In this document: one piece after another, positions 1 to 6,798 of the stretch
Layout: each line of letters starts with the position of its first letter
How positions within the stretch are numbered: the first letter of the stretch is position 1
Origin: JAUWMV01 sp964562425
GTDB lineage: Bacteria > UBP14 > UBA6098 > B30-G16
NCBI GenBank assembly: GCA_964562425.1
Contig: CAZLTJ010000044.1
Coordinates: 1-18,622, forward strand
Reading direction: 5' to 3'
DNA: 18,622 bases
Translations under genes and position numbers: made by a program
Notes under the pieces: model-generated
What the model saw: the letters and a program-made list of their open reading frames with translations, nothing else
Database searches by the model: none
What the model was told of the DNA's origin: nothing

Positions 1-1
1 A

Positions 2-1357
2 TATAATGATTTGGTTAAGAAAACCGGGGCTACAGCGATTTGCGCAAGAGAATTTCTTATTGCATATAATGTTAATCTCAACACGACCGAAAAAAAATAT
101 GCAATAGATATAGCATTCGAGCTAAGACTGAGAGGACGCTCAGCAAGAAGAGGTAATATTAATCCATTTTATTATAAGGGGAATATAATTCGATTTGCCC
201 CTGATTTTTTCCCATGTGGAAGTTGCGATTTCAACGGGAAAACATTAGATAAACTCGAGGAGCATACGAATTCTGAACACGGATATTCTATTATCGATAT
301 GCTAAAAGCAGAAAGCTATGACCTTTCGGATTTGAACAAGATATACGGTCGTCCCACGAAAAAACCAGGGATTTTCCCTTATGCCAAAGCCATAGGATGG
401 TTTGTTGACGATTATGGAATTGCACAGATCTCAATCAACCTCACAAACTACTATGTTACTCCTCCTCATCTATTACTTGAGAAAACACGGGAGCTTGCGA
501 CGGATAGAGGATTAATCGTTACAGGCTCAGAAGTTGTGGGTTTAATACCGTATCAGGCAATGTTAATGGCAGGAAAATATTATCTTAAAAAGCAGCAGAA
601 ATCCACAGGCATTCCTTCAAAAGATATTGTAGAAATAGCAATTAGATCTATGGGATTTAACGATGTTTCCAGATTTGAAGCCGAGGAGAAAATAATCGGA
701 ATACCAAAAGTTAGTGAGAACGCACTCGTAAAACTAAGCATTGCAGATTTTATCGATGAGGTATCGAGGGATTCCGCAGCACCCGGTGGAGGCTCTGTTG
801 CAGCTTTGGCAGGTTCTGTGGGTGCTGGTCTCGCTTCTATGGTAGCGAACTTAACTGCCAATAAATATGAAAGTGAGGAAAAATTCAATAAGGTTGTAGC
901 ATTAGCGGAAAAAGCTCAAAATATAAAGGATAATCTCATTAAAGCTATCGACGAGGACACTGATGTATTTAATGAATATATAGCTGCAAAACGAATGCCC
1001 CAAAAAAATTCACAGCAGCAAAAGAAACGTAACGATGCAATCCAAACAGGATTGAAGAAAGCGATTCAGATACCTCTTCATACTGCTCAGCTTTCCTTGA
1101 ACGGATTAAAACTTGCAAAGGAAATAGCAGAAATAGGGAATCTTGCATCCGTTTCGGATGCTGGTGTGGGAGCTCAGATTGCTTTAACAGGTGTTATCGG
1201 TGGTGTCCTTAATGTTCTTATTAATTTAGGTGAAATTGCCGATGAGACATACAAGGAGCAAATGAAATCCCGATGTGTGGATTTAGAATCTCAGGGTAAA
1301 GAACTGGCAGAGAAAACTTTGAAAATTGTTAAAGATAGAATTAAAAAGATGTGGTAA
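2..1357 (+). CDS. ftcD: Glutamate formimidoyltransferase / formimidoyl-THF cyclodeaminase fusion, 5' end cut by window
   Basis: Histidine-degradation and one-carbon enzyme. The formimidoyltransferase half moves the formimino group from formiminoglutamate to tetrahydrofolate, and the cyclodeaminase half releases ammonia to give methenyl-THF. The frame is open to the window edge, and the first visible residues (GATAICAREFLIAYN) match the middle of the transferase family, so the true start lies upstream; a TTG at 11 is internal. The transferase part continues through AIGWFVDDYGIAQISINLTN and VTGSEVVGLIPYQ. The cyclodeaminase domain starts near nt 735 with the glycine-rich DEVSRDSAAPGGGSVAALAG stretch. 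An insert at about nt 160-380 carries a C2H2-like motif, Cys-x2-Cys-x12-His-x4-His (nt 215-280), absent from the human enzyme as I remember it. A terminator follows the stop codon directly. The identification is firm; the role of the insert is unknown. Confidence 0.93.
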   Translation, partial: YNDLVKKTGATAICAREFLIAYNVNLNTTEKKYAIDIAFELRLRGRSARRGNINPFYYKGNIIRFAPDFFPCGSCDFNGKTLDKLEEHTNSEHGYSIIDMLKAESYDLSDLNKIYGRPTKKPGIFPYAKAIGWFVDDYGIAQISINLTNYYVTPPHLLLEKTRELATDRGLIVTGSEVVGLIPYQAMLMAGKYYLKKQQKSTGIPSKDIVEIAIRSMGFNDVSRFEAEEKIIGIPKVSENALVKLSIADFIDEVSRDSAAPGGGSVAALAGSVGAGLASMVANLTANKYESEEKFNKVVALAEKAQNIKDNLIKAIDEDTDVFNEYIAAKRMPQKNSQQQKKRNDAIQTGLKKAIQIPLHTAQLSLNGLKLAKEIAEIGNLASVSDAGVGAQIALTGVIGGVLNVLINLGEIADETYKEQMKSRCVDLESQGKELAEKTLKIVKDRIKKMW

Positions 1358-1383
1358 GTTCTCGATTGAGAACCAATTTTTTT
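1358..1383 (+). terminator. Rho-independent terminator of ftcD
   Basis: A perfect 6-bp stem GTTCTC/GAGAAC with GATT loop (1358-1373) starts at the base after the ftcD stop codon and is followed by seven T (1377-1383). It separates ftcD from the serpin operon. Confidence 0.8.
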
Positions 1384-1642
1384 ACCCAGCAAATACATGT
1401 AATGGAATCAATAGTTTCCCGAAATATTCGAGGATAATCGTCGTATAATTTATGATAATTCACGTTGTATTTTCTATGTCCAAATATTATGCACCCACAA
1501 TTTTAGATTGCACACTTATGTGAAGATTAAGTAATCCTTTCCTCTTCAAAACAGGCTCTAATGAGAATTTTAAAAAATATTAAAAGTCATAAGACGTTGA
1601 AATATAAATATATATAGCTTTTATAATTCATATTGCAACGCT
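1384..1642. other. AT-rich non-coding leader upstream of the sigma-54 promoter
   Basis: No plausible gene in either strand. The only candidate element is a short dyad CACA-CTTA-TGTG (1511-1522), about 150 bp upstream of the predicted sigma-54 start, where an enhancer-binding activator could sit; with 4-bp arms this is weak. A TTGAAA (1597-1602) and TATAAT (1622-1627) pair is 19 bp apart, so a secondary sigma-70 promoter is possible but poorly spaced. Confidence 0.35.
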
Positions 1643-1660
1643 TTGGCACAGTTATTGCAT
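1643..1660 (+). promoter_or_regulatory. Sigma-54 (RpoN) promoter of the serpin operon
   Basis: TTGGCACAGTTATTGCAT matches the sigma-54 consensus TGGCAC-N5-TTGCW. The invariant GG (1645-1646) and GC (1657-1658) are separated by exactly 10 bp, as required for -24/-12 elements. Transcription should start near 1670, about 40 bp before the first gene. Such promoters need an ATP-dependent enhancer-binding activator; none is encoded in this window. Confidence 0.85.
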
Positions 1661-1709
1661 TAATAGAAGCAAGGAAAAAGTACAGAATAGAAATTTCAGG
1701 AGAAATGAA

Positions 1710-1955
1710 ATGAAAATTCGAGTTCTACTAACAATAATCGCTTGCTCTATGTTACTGGTATCGGTTGTTACGGGTTTAATGTCCAATTCCGATAACGAGA
1801 GAACCAGATTAAACGCTGAAGTTTCTTTAATAAATGATTCGTGCAACGATGAAAGTATCAATAAGTATTTAGAGGTTGATGCGAGCAGTGCTCAAAATTT
1901 GTATAAGCAGAATTCCGAAAATTTAGCCTTTAGCGAGCAATGGAGTATGAAATGA
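1710..1955 (+). CDS. Small secreted or membrane-anchored protein, unknown, first gene of serpin operon
   Basis: I do not recognise this 81-residue protein. It starts with a charged MKIR and a hydrophobic stretch to about residue 23 (VLLTIIACSMLLVSVVTGLM), which looks like a signal peptide or single membrane anchor. The rest is polar and Asn/Ser/Glu-rich with one Cys. The start is set by AGGAG at 1698-1702, 7 nt upstream. The stop overlaps the serpin ATG as ATGA (1952-1955), so the two genes should be translationally coupled and both transcribed from the sigma-54 promoter. The coupling suggests a partner or accessory of the serpin in the envelope, but there is no direct evidence of function. 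Confidence 0.65.
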   Translation: MKIRVLLTIIACSMLLVSVVTGLMSNSDNERTRLNAEVSLINDSCNDESINKYLEVDASSAQNLYKQNSENLAFSEQWSMK

Positions 1956-3193
1956 GTGCCAAAGCACTATTAGCAATAATCTTTATGATGATTGTTATAC
2001 TATCAACCATTAAGATTGTGTTTCCTCAAAGTACCGAGGAGATACCGTCAATCGATGCTATCGATAGAGCAGTGGGAAAAGCTAACAATGAATTTGGGTT
2101 CAAGCTGTTTTCCGGAATAGTTAAAGAAGACTTCGGGGACAACATTTTTATTTCACCTTTTAGTGCATCGGTGGCACTTGCCATGACATATAACGGTGCT
2201 CGCGGAGAAACGCAAGAAGGAATGGCGAATGCACTTTCTATTGAAAACATAAACACAAATGAACTAAATAAATCCTACCAGAATCTGAAAAAAGTATTAG
2301 AGGAAAGTGATCCCAAAGTAAAGCTAACGATCTCGAATTCACTTTGGGCAAAAAAGGGCATGAAATTTAAGGATGAATTCCTTACTGTAAACAAGAATTA
2401 CTTCGATGCTTACCTGGAATACCTCAATTTTGGCGATCCGAATGCAACAAATATAATAAATGAATGGGTGGATAAGAGCACGAACGGTCTTATTGATAAA
2501 ATTGTCGAGAAAATTCCCGGCAATGCGATTCTATATCTTATTAATGCAATCTACTTCAAGGGGAAATGGACTGATCAGTTCGATAAAAATCTAACAACAG
2601 AGAAAACATTTCACCTACTTGAAGGATCGAAAAATCATCCTATGATGTCCCAATCCGGAAAGTATCTATATTTGGCGACCCCCAGTTTTCAGGCGGTAAG
2701 ACTTCCGTATGGAAACAAACAATTCGGAATGTATGTTTTCTTACCGTCTGAAAGCTCTAATATAAGGGATTTTTTGAGAGAATTTAATATCGATAACTGG
2801 CAGACCTGGATTAAAGAATTCCGACATATGGATGGAGATATTGTTATCCCACGATTCAAGCTCGAATGGGAAAAATCGTTGGCAAGCGTACTTAAGTCCA
2901 TTGGAATGGCACAAGCATTCGACGGTAATTCAGCAGATTTTAATGGTATGTTAGATACATATGCGTACGCCAATGTTTACATAGATGATGTGCTGCAGAA
3001 GACCTTTATAGAGGTCGATGAAGAGGGTACCGAGGCTGCGGCTGTGACGTCTGTTACAATGGCCTTAACCTCGGCTACCCCGGTGCAGCGTAAACGATTT
3101 CAAATGGTTGTAGATAGACCATTTTTCTGTGCAATAGAAGACAATAAAACAGGCGCAATATTATTTATGGGCGTCGTTGTCAATCCAAAATAG
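1952..3193 (+). CDS. Membrane-anchored or secreted serpin (serine protease inhibitor)
   Basis: Serpins trap proteases by a suicide mechanism: the reactive-centre loop is cut and inserts into a beta-sheet. From the ATG at 1952 the protein has 413 residues: a hydrophobic N-terminal segment (signal peptide or anchor) and then a full serpin fold, including FISPFSASVALAMTYNGARG, the NAIYFKGKW segment and the C-terminal DRPFFCAIEDNKTGAILFMG. The hinge EEGTEAAAVTS (about nt 3020-3052) keeps the small residues needed for loop insertion, so it should be inhibitory. Counting from the hinge Gly as P15 puts P1-P1' near Thr-Ser with Leu at P2 (nt 3065-3073), suggesting targets that accept small or hydrophobic residues. 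ATG 1952 is preferred over ATG 1940 because GGAG (1942-1945) lies 6 nt upstream and it overlaps the preceding stop as ATGA. It likely protects the periplasm or surface from proteases. Confidence 0.93.
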   Translation: MSAKALLAIIFMMIVILSTIKIVFPQSTEEIPSIDAIDRAVGKANNEFGFKLFSGIVKEDFGDNIFISPFSASVALAMTYNGARGETQEGMANALSIENINTNELNKSYQNLKKVLEESDPKVKLTISNSLWAKKGMKFKDEFLTVNKNYFDAYLEYLNFGDPNATNIINEWVDKSTNGLIDKIVEKIPGNAILYLINAIYFKGKWTDQFDKNLTTEKTFHLLEGSKNHPMMSQSGKYLYLATPSFQAVRLPYGNKQFGMYVFLPSESSNIRDFLREFNIDNWQTWIKEFRHMDGDIVIPRFKLEWEKSLASVLKSIGMAQAFDGNSADFNGMLDTYAYANVYIDDVLQKTFIEVDEEGTEAAAVTSVTMALTSATPVQRKRFQMVVDRPFFCAIEDNKTGAILFMGVVVNPK

Positions 3194-3271
3194 AGTATTA
3201 GCTTAGGCTTTAGCGCGAATAAAACGCAATAGAATAAGCAAGAACGATAAAATAACCCCCCCATCCCGAGA

Positions 3272-3306
3272 CCCCTCCTCAAAAAGGAGGGGAATTTATT
3301 TTTAAT
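3272..3306 (+). terminator. Rho-independent terminator after the serpin
   Basis: A perfect 8-bp stem CCCCTCCT (3272-3279) / AGGAGGGG (3285-3292) with a 5-nt loop is followed by a T-rich tail (AATTTATTTTTAAT). The region between the serpin stop and the hairpin is non-coding. Confidence 0.75.
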
Positions 3307-3348
3307 AGCTTTATTAAGACCGAGCAATGGTAATTTATAGTGCCAAGG

Positions 3349-3466
3349 ATTCGACTTATGTAGCGTACTGAATGATGAAAAACTAATTGACAAAACTGTC
3401 GAAGATTTTTCCGCACAGATTTCTATGTTTGAAGATACAAGGCACTGGAACGAGCAGATTTTATAA
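3349..3466 (+). pseudogene. Remnant of a DNA-methyltransferase gene (internal fragment)
   Basis: The frame ending at TAA 3464-3466 reads DKTVEDFSAQISMFEDTRHW (nt 3389-3448). This matches residues about 45-66 of the intact methyltransferase at 6799-8262 (DKTGEEASAQISAFEDTWHW), with most positions identical. Similarity fades upstream (ATTCGA and GCGTA blocks near 3350-3370), where the frame is broken by stops. There is no start codon, no motif IV and no catalytic domain left. It lies directly before the first composite repeat. Confidence 0.75.
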
Positions 3467-3476
3467 TGTAGCAAAT

Positions 3477-3780
3477 GTGAATCCCAGTTAATCCTTTAAT
3501 CTGCGTAATCCGCGGTTCAGACGATGTTTATTTCGCATTGCGCAAATCAATTTTATACATTATTTATAAGAGTAAGCAAAGAAAAAGAACCACAGATAAC
3601 ACGGATTAAATAGATTTCACGGATAACTCCAAAACCCCGATAAATAGTGGTTAATTTCTAATAATTGTCATTTGTGAATCCCAGTTAATCTGTTAATCTG
3701 CGTAATCCGCGGTTCAGACATATTTATTTCGCATTGCGTAAATTGATTTTATACCTTATTTAAGAAGTAAGAGAAGGAAA
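3477..3780. repeat. Composite intergenic repeat A-B-A, copy 1
   Basis: Three units in a row. A (3477-3580) has the core CTGCGTAATCCGCGGTTC (inside 3498-3522). B (3581-3673) has CCACAGATAACACGGATT and GATTTCACGGATAA. The second A (3674-3780) has its core at 3695-3719. B is roughly the reverse complement of the A core, and mismatches are mostly C/T transitions. The same A-B-A order recurs at 6211-6506 and, degraded, at 11695-11970. The copy ends just before the ribosome-binding site of the TPR gene. No coding capacity. Confidence 0.9.
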
Positions 3781-3785
3781 GGAAA

Positions 3786-4874
3786 ATGAGAATTGACTTA
3801 ATTATAACTATTATTGCCTTAATTATAACTATTATTTGCTTAATTCTAACAGTTATAATTGCGATTATCGGCTGGGTGCTATGGTATTATGATGGGAAAA
3901 AGCACGACAAACAGTATAATAAATTGATAGAGGCAATAGAAAAACCTGCCCTCCCGATAGCAACAAAGCCGATTGAGAAAATAACTAATGAGGAAAGGCA
4001 AACCATACGAAGCGTTGCGGCAATCATACAAGATATTCCCGAAAAGCAATTATCTGCCCATGATTATTTTATTATGGCATATAATGCTGCTATGAACGGA
4101 GATTATGATAAGGCAATTAGTCTAAATACAAAGGCAATCGAACTCAATCCCGACTTTGTCGAAGCATACAACAATCGCGGCGTTGCAAAATATGAATTAA
4201 AGGATTACGACGGTGCGATCGTGGATTACAATAAGGCAATCGAACTCAAACCCAACTATGCCGAAGCATACAGCAATCGCGGCAATGCAAAATGTGAATT
4301 AAAGGATTACGACGGCGCGATCGAGGATTTCACGGAGGCAATCGAACTCAAGCCCGACTTAGCCGAAGCATATTACAATCGCGGCAATCCAAAATATGAA
4401 TTAACGAATTTCGAAGGTGCGATCAATGATTACAATAAAGCAATCGAACTCAATCCCGACTATGCAATAGCATACAGCAATCGCGGCAATGCAAAATATA
4501 AATTAAAGAATTACGACAGTGCGATCGAGGATTACAATAAGGCAATCGAACTCAATCCCAACAATGCCGAAGTATATTACAATCGTGGAACAATTTATGG
4601 AAAAGAACTAAAAGAATTTGATAAGGCAATAAATGATTACAATAAAGCAATCGAACTCGATCCCGACTATGCCATAGCATACAGCAATCGCGGCAATGCA
4701 AAATATAAATTAAAGGATTACGACGGTGCAATCGAGGATTACAATAAGGCAATCGAACTCAATCCCGAATATGCTGAAGCATACAACAATCGCGGACTTG
4801 TATATGAAAAAATCGGTGATAAGAACAAAGCCAAAGCTGATTTCAAGAAGGCAAAGGAACTTGGCTATAAATAG
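3786..4874 (+). CDS. Membrane-anchored tetratricopeptide-repeat protein
   Basis: A 362-residue scaffold-type protein. Residues 4-34 form one long hydrophobic helix (IIALIITIICLILTVIIAII) followed by a charged linker, so the protein is anchored in the membrane. From about residue 92 to the end it carries eight TPR units of 34-35 residues, each with the pattern AYxNRGxAKYxLKDYDGAIxDYNKAIELxP. TPR arrays bind proteins or peptides and have no enzymatic activity, so the partner cannot be told. Unit 6 has one extra residue. A purine-rich GGAAAGGA run ends just before the ATG. The upstream region is composite repeat copy 1, and a methylase stub lies downstream, the same order as in two other places in this window. 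Confidence 0.9.
   Translation: MRIDLIITIIALIITIICLILTVIIAIIGWVLWYYDGKKHDKQYNKLIEAIEKPALPIATKPIEKITNEERQTIRSVAAIIQDIPEKQLSAHDYFIMAYNAAMNGDYDKAISLNTKAIELNPDFVEAYNNRGVAKYELKDYDGAIVDYNKAIELKPNYAEAYSNRGNAKCELKDYDGAIEDFTEAIELKPDLAEAYYNRGNPKYELTNFEGAINDYNKAIELNPDYAIAYSNRGNAKYKLKNYDSAIEDYNKAIELNPNNAEVYYNRGTIYGKELKEFDKAINDYNKAIELDPDYAIAYSNRGNAKYKLKDYDGAIEDYNKAIELNPEYAEAYNNRGLVYEKIGDKNKAKADFKKAKELGYK
4125..4800 (+). repeat. Tandem 102-bp DNA repeats inside the TPR gene
   Basis: The TPR units are alike at the DNA level as well as in protein. The phrases AAGGCAATCGAACTCAATCC and GCATACAGCAATCGCGGCAA recur every 102 bp (one unit of 105) with few synonymous differences. This indicates recent unit duplication or gene conversion, and unit number may vary between strains. 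Confidence 0.8.
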
Positions 4875-4945
4875 ACATTTATTTAACTGCCCAAATTGCT
4901 GTAAATTGCATAAATAATAGCAAAACCCATTAACACCCTATACAA

Positions 4946-5066
4946 CCCCCTTTACTCCGACCTCGGTCGGGGAGTTTCCCCCAGAGGGGGACACCTGGTG
5001 TGGTTGCTGCAGTTTGTATTGTCCCACATTGGGGGAAAATGTCGAGCAAAGTGAGACAAAAGGGGG
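4946..5066. repeat. Palindrome-ended structured element (about 120 bp)
   Basis: It is bounded by an inverted pair, CCCCCTTT (4946-4953) and AAAGGGGG (5059-5066). Inside are a stem CTCCGACC/GGTCGG-GG-AG (4955-4974, two-base bulge), a perfect TCCCCC/GGGGGA stem (4977-4991) and ACAC/GTGT (4991-5001). It is more G+C-rich than its surroundings and has no credible gene. It may be a small non-autonomous mobile repeat or a structured RNA/terminator of the TPR transcript. The rest of 4875-5201 holds only the methylase stub. Confidence 0.55.
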
Positions 5067-5085
5067 ATTAGAATATATTAATTAT

Positions 5086-5136
5086 ACCAATATCCTTTAC
5101 TGTGACGACAACCTAGAAATCCATCGAAAATGTATT
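5086..5136 (+). pseudogene. Decayed 5' stub of a DNA-methyltransferase gene
   Basis: The translated frame reads TNILYCDDNLEIHRKCI, aligned without gaps to residues 1-17 of the intact methyltransferase (MNTLYYGDNLKILRKYI) with 10 of 17 identical. The start codon has become ACC and nothing recognisable follows. It is the most diverged of the three fragments and lies downstream of the TPR gene. Confidence 0.65.
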
Positions 5137-5201
5137 TTTAATCGCTTTTTTTGCAGAAGCAAAGCATCGTTAATTAAGGATAGTTTGCAAGATTTAGTGT
5201 A

Positions 5202-5942
5202 TTAAAATTTAAGAACTAAACCATCCCAAAGTTTCATCGTATAATCGGGGAACTTGGCATCTTCTCGCTCTGGCGGTATGTGTGTTATGAATACTCGCTG
5301 CGGATCGAATTTGTGGAGCCAAGGTTCAAGCTCATGGATGTTATAGTGCATGCCCTCCAAAAGGAGCCAGTCGAGGTCTTTTGTCATCAGTGGCTCGAGG
5401 TCGGAAAGCGATCCTATATCTCCTGAATAGACCCCTTCCTTGTCATCACCGAATATCTGGAGTGAAAAGCTTTCAAGTTTGCAATCGGGATGCAATTCTG
5501 CTGAATCTCTGTATCCGTCTAAATGCGTGTTGAGCCATGGTTTAATTTCGAAATTTCCAATTTTTACCGCCTGCTTATGAATAAGCGGAATCCACTCTAT
5601 TTTAACATTTATCCGCTCGGACCACATATAGCATTGTTCGAGTAACTTTTGAACAAAATCTAAACCCTCAGCAGGCAATGCTATTTTTATCGATCTCGAT
5701 GGAGAACTGTGATGCATCAAATGAACAAACAAACTCAGTCCAGACCAGTGATCTGGATGAAAATGAGAAATCACCACGCCCCTAATTTTATGAATGTTGA
5801 GATTTAACGCTTTAATAGTCTTGGCACAACCATCACCGCAGTCCATAAGAATGGACTCATTGTCGCTCTCCAACCAGAATGCAGGACTTCCCCTATATTC
5901 AGAAAGCATTCCAGAGGAACTTCCCAATACTACAAGATTCAT
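5202..5942 (-). CDS. Metallo-beta-lactamase-fold hydrolase, RNase Z-like
   Basis: A 246-residue MBL-fold protein. It begins MNLVVLGSSSGML, typical of the RNase Z/Lactamase_B_2 branch, and has the zinc-binding HFHPDH motif (about residues 60-65), NTH (about residue 138), the bridging Asp in YSGDIGS and a C-terminal THIPP His. These residues predict a two-metal hydrolase; whether the substrate is RNA, a phosphodiester or a small molecule cannot be told. It is short for tRNase Z and the exosite arm is not evident, so a general MBL hydrolase is more likely than the true tRNA 3' processing enzyme. A clear GGGAGG lies 5 nt before the ATG. It is a single gene on the minus strand between two repeat-rich plus-strand cassettes. 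Confidence 0.85.
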   Translation of the reverse strand: MNLVVLGSSSGMLSEYRGSPAFWLESDNESILMDCGDGCAKTIKALNLNIHKIRGVVISHFHPDHWSGLSLFVHLMHHSSPSRSIKIALPAEGLDFVQKLLEQCYMWSERINVKIEWIPLIHKQAVKIGNFEIKPWLNTHLDGYRDSAELHPDCKLESFSLQIFGDDKEGVYSGDIGSLSDLEPLMTKDLDWLLLEGMHYNIHELEPWLHKFDPQRVFITHIPPEREDAKFPDYTMKLWDGLVLKF

Positions 5943-6210
5943 ATTAGCCTCCCAAGATCATCGACTAATTTAATACTTTCAAATTAGCTAATCTTTCGAA
6001 AATAAATAGTTAAGGCATTATTATTTATTCGACTCAATGAACTTTAATAAGCTTGGTCTAAATTTATTAAACTATTTGGAAATACAAAGATAACTATTTG
6101 GAATTTTTTACAAAATTGTTTTTGTAATGCGTCTATTTTTATTGTCGAATACAACCGAGTCGACATTAATTGAGTCATCACCAGTTACATCCGCGCCACC
6201 GTTTGTTACT
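5943..6210. other. AT-rich intergenic region between divergent transcription units
   Basis: It contains the upstream region of the MBL gene (minus) and of the methylase cassette (plus). No ORF is credible. The only structure noted is the exact 12-bp direct repeat at 6070-6103. No promoter close to consensus was found on either strand by eye. Confidence 0.4.
6070..6103. promoter_or_regulatory. Twin 12-bp direct repeats, 22-bp period (possible operator)
   Basis: AACTATTTGGAA occurs at 6070-6081 and again, identical, at 6092-6103. The 22-bp spacing is close to two helical turns and would put two bound proteins on the same DNA face. It lies between the divergent MBL gene and the methylase cassette. 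No regulator is known; chance duplication is possible. Confidence 0.35.
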
Positions 6211-6506
6211 GTTAATCCGCTAATCTGTGTAATCCGCGGTTCAGACATATTTATTTCGCATTGCACAAATTGATTTTATACATTATTTATAAGTGTAAGT
6301 GGAGAAAAAGAACCACAGATAACACGGATTAAGAAGATTTCACGGATAATCCCAAAACCCCAACAAATGGTGGTTAATTTCTAGTAATTGTCATTTGTGA
6401 ATCCCAGTTAATCCGCTAATCTGCGTAATCCGCGGTTCAGACATATTTATTTCGCATTGCACAAATTGATTTTAAACCTTATTTATAAGTGTAAGTGGAG
6501 AAAAAG
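6211..6506. repeat. Composite intergenic repeat A-B-A, copy 2
   Basis: Same order and nearly the same sequence as 3477-3780: A (6211-6305), B with CCACAGATAACACGGATT (about 6306-6396), then A again (6397-6506). The CGCATTGCACAAATTGATTTT tail of A is conserved between loci in slightly varied form, as is the TTATTTATAAGTGTAAG end. It finishes about 10 bp before the SD of the next gene, as copy 1 does before the TPR gene. Confidence 0.9.
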
Positions 6507-6522
6507 AACAAGGAGCGCTTAA

Positions 6523-6753
6523 ATGAGAAGCAAGAGATATGAGAAAAAAATTCACATCACATGCCCTGTGACTGAAGAAAGAGTAACAGTAAAATGTGAA
6601 GTGTTAATAAATGAAATATCGCTACAGCAAGAACCAATTGAAGAATTACTCACAAAAATAAAAGATTGCACTTGTTCGGAGTTTATGAAGTGTAATAGTA
6701 AATGTGAGATGGCTTTGAAAAAAATTATTGCAAGAAAAAATTGGAACGCTTAA
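6523..6753 (+). CDS. Small Cys-rich protein upstream of the methylase, unknown
   Basis: A 76-residue protein I do not recognise, basic at both ends. Its six cysteines fall at residues 14, 25, 49, 51, 57 and 61; the last four form C-x-C-x5-C-x3-C, which could bind a metal. There is no signal peptide or membrane segment, so it is likely cytoplasmic. AGGAG with 7-nt spacing supports the ATG. It lies 45 bp before the methyltransferase on the same strand and is probably co-transcribed, so a controller or accessory of the restriction-modification gene is possible, but no helix-turn-helix is apparent. Confidence 0.7.
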   Translation: MRSKRYEKKIHITCPVTEERVTVKCEVLINEISLQQEPIEELLTKIKDCTCSEFMKCNSKCEMALKKIIARKNWNA

Positions 6754-6798
6754 TAAGAAAACTGGAAAATATCAAGAAAAAGAAAAAATAAGAGCTAA

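Noticed and set aside
11..13. TTG as start codon of the first gene
   Set aside because: The frame continues upstream to the window edge and the protein begins in the middle of the formimidoyltransferase domain, so this is an internal Leu.
3100..3474. Minus-strand 124-residue open frame
   Set aside because: It overlaps the conserved serpin 3' end, the terminator and the methylase remnant, and its product has no recognisable features.
4125..4800. CRISPR-like array because of regular repeats
   Set aside because: The period is 102 bp with an open TPR reading frame throughout; there are no short repeats with unique spacers.
5202..5942. True tRNase Z
   Set aside because: The protein is short and lacks a visible exosite arm; only the general MBL fold can be supported.
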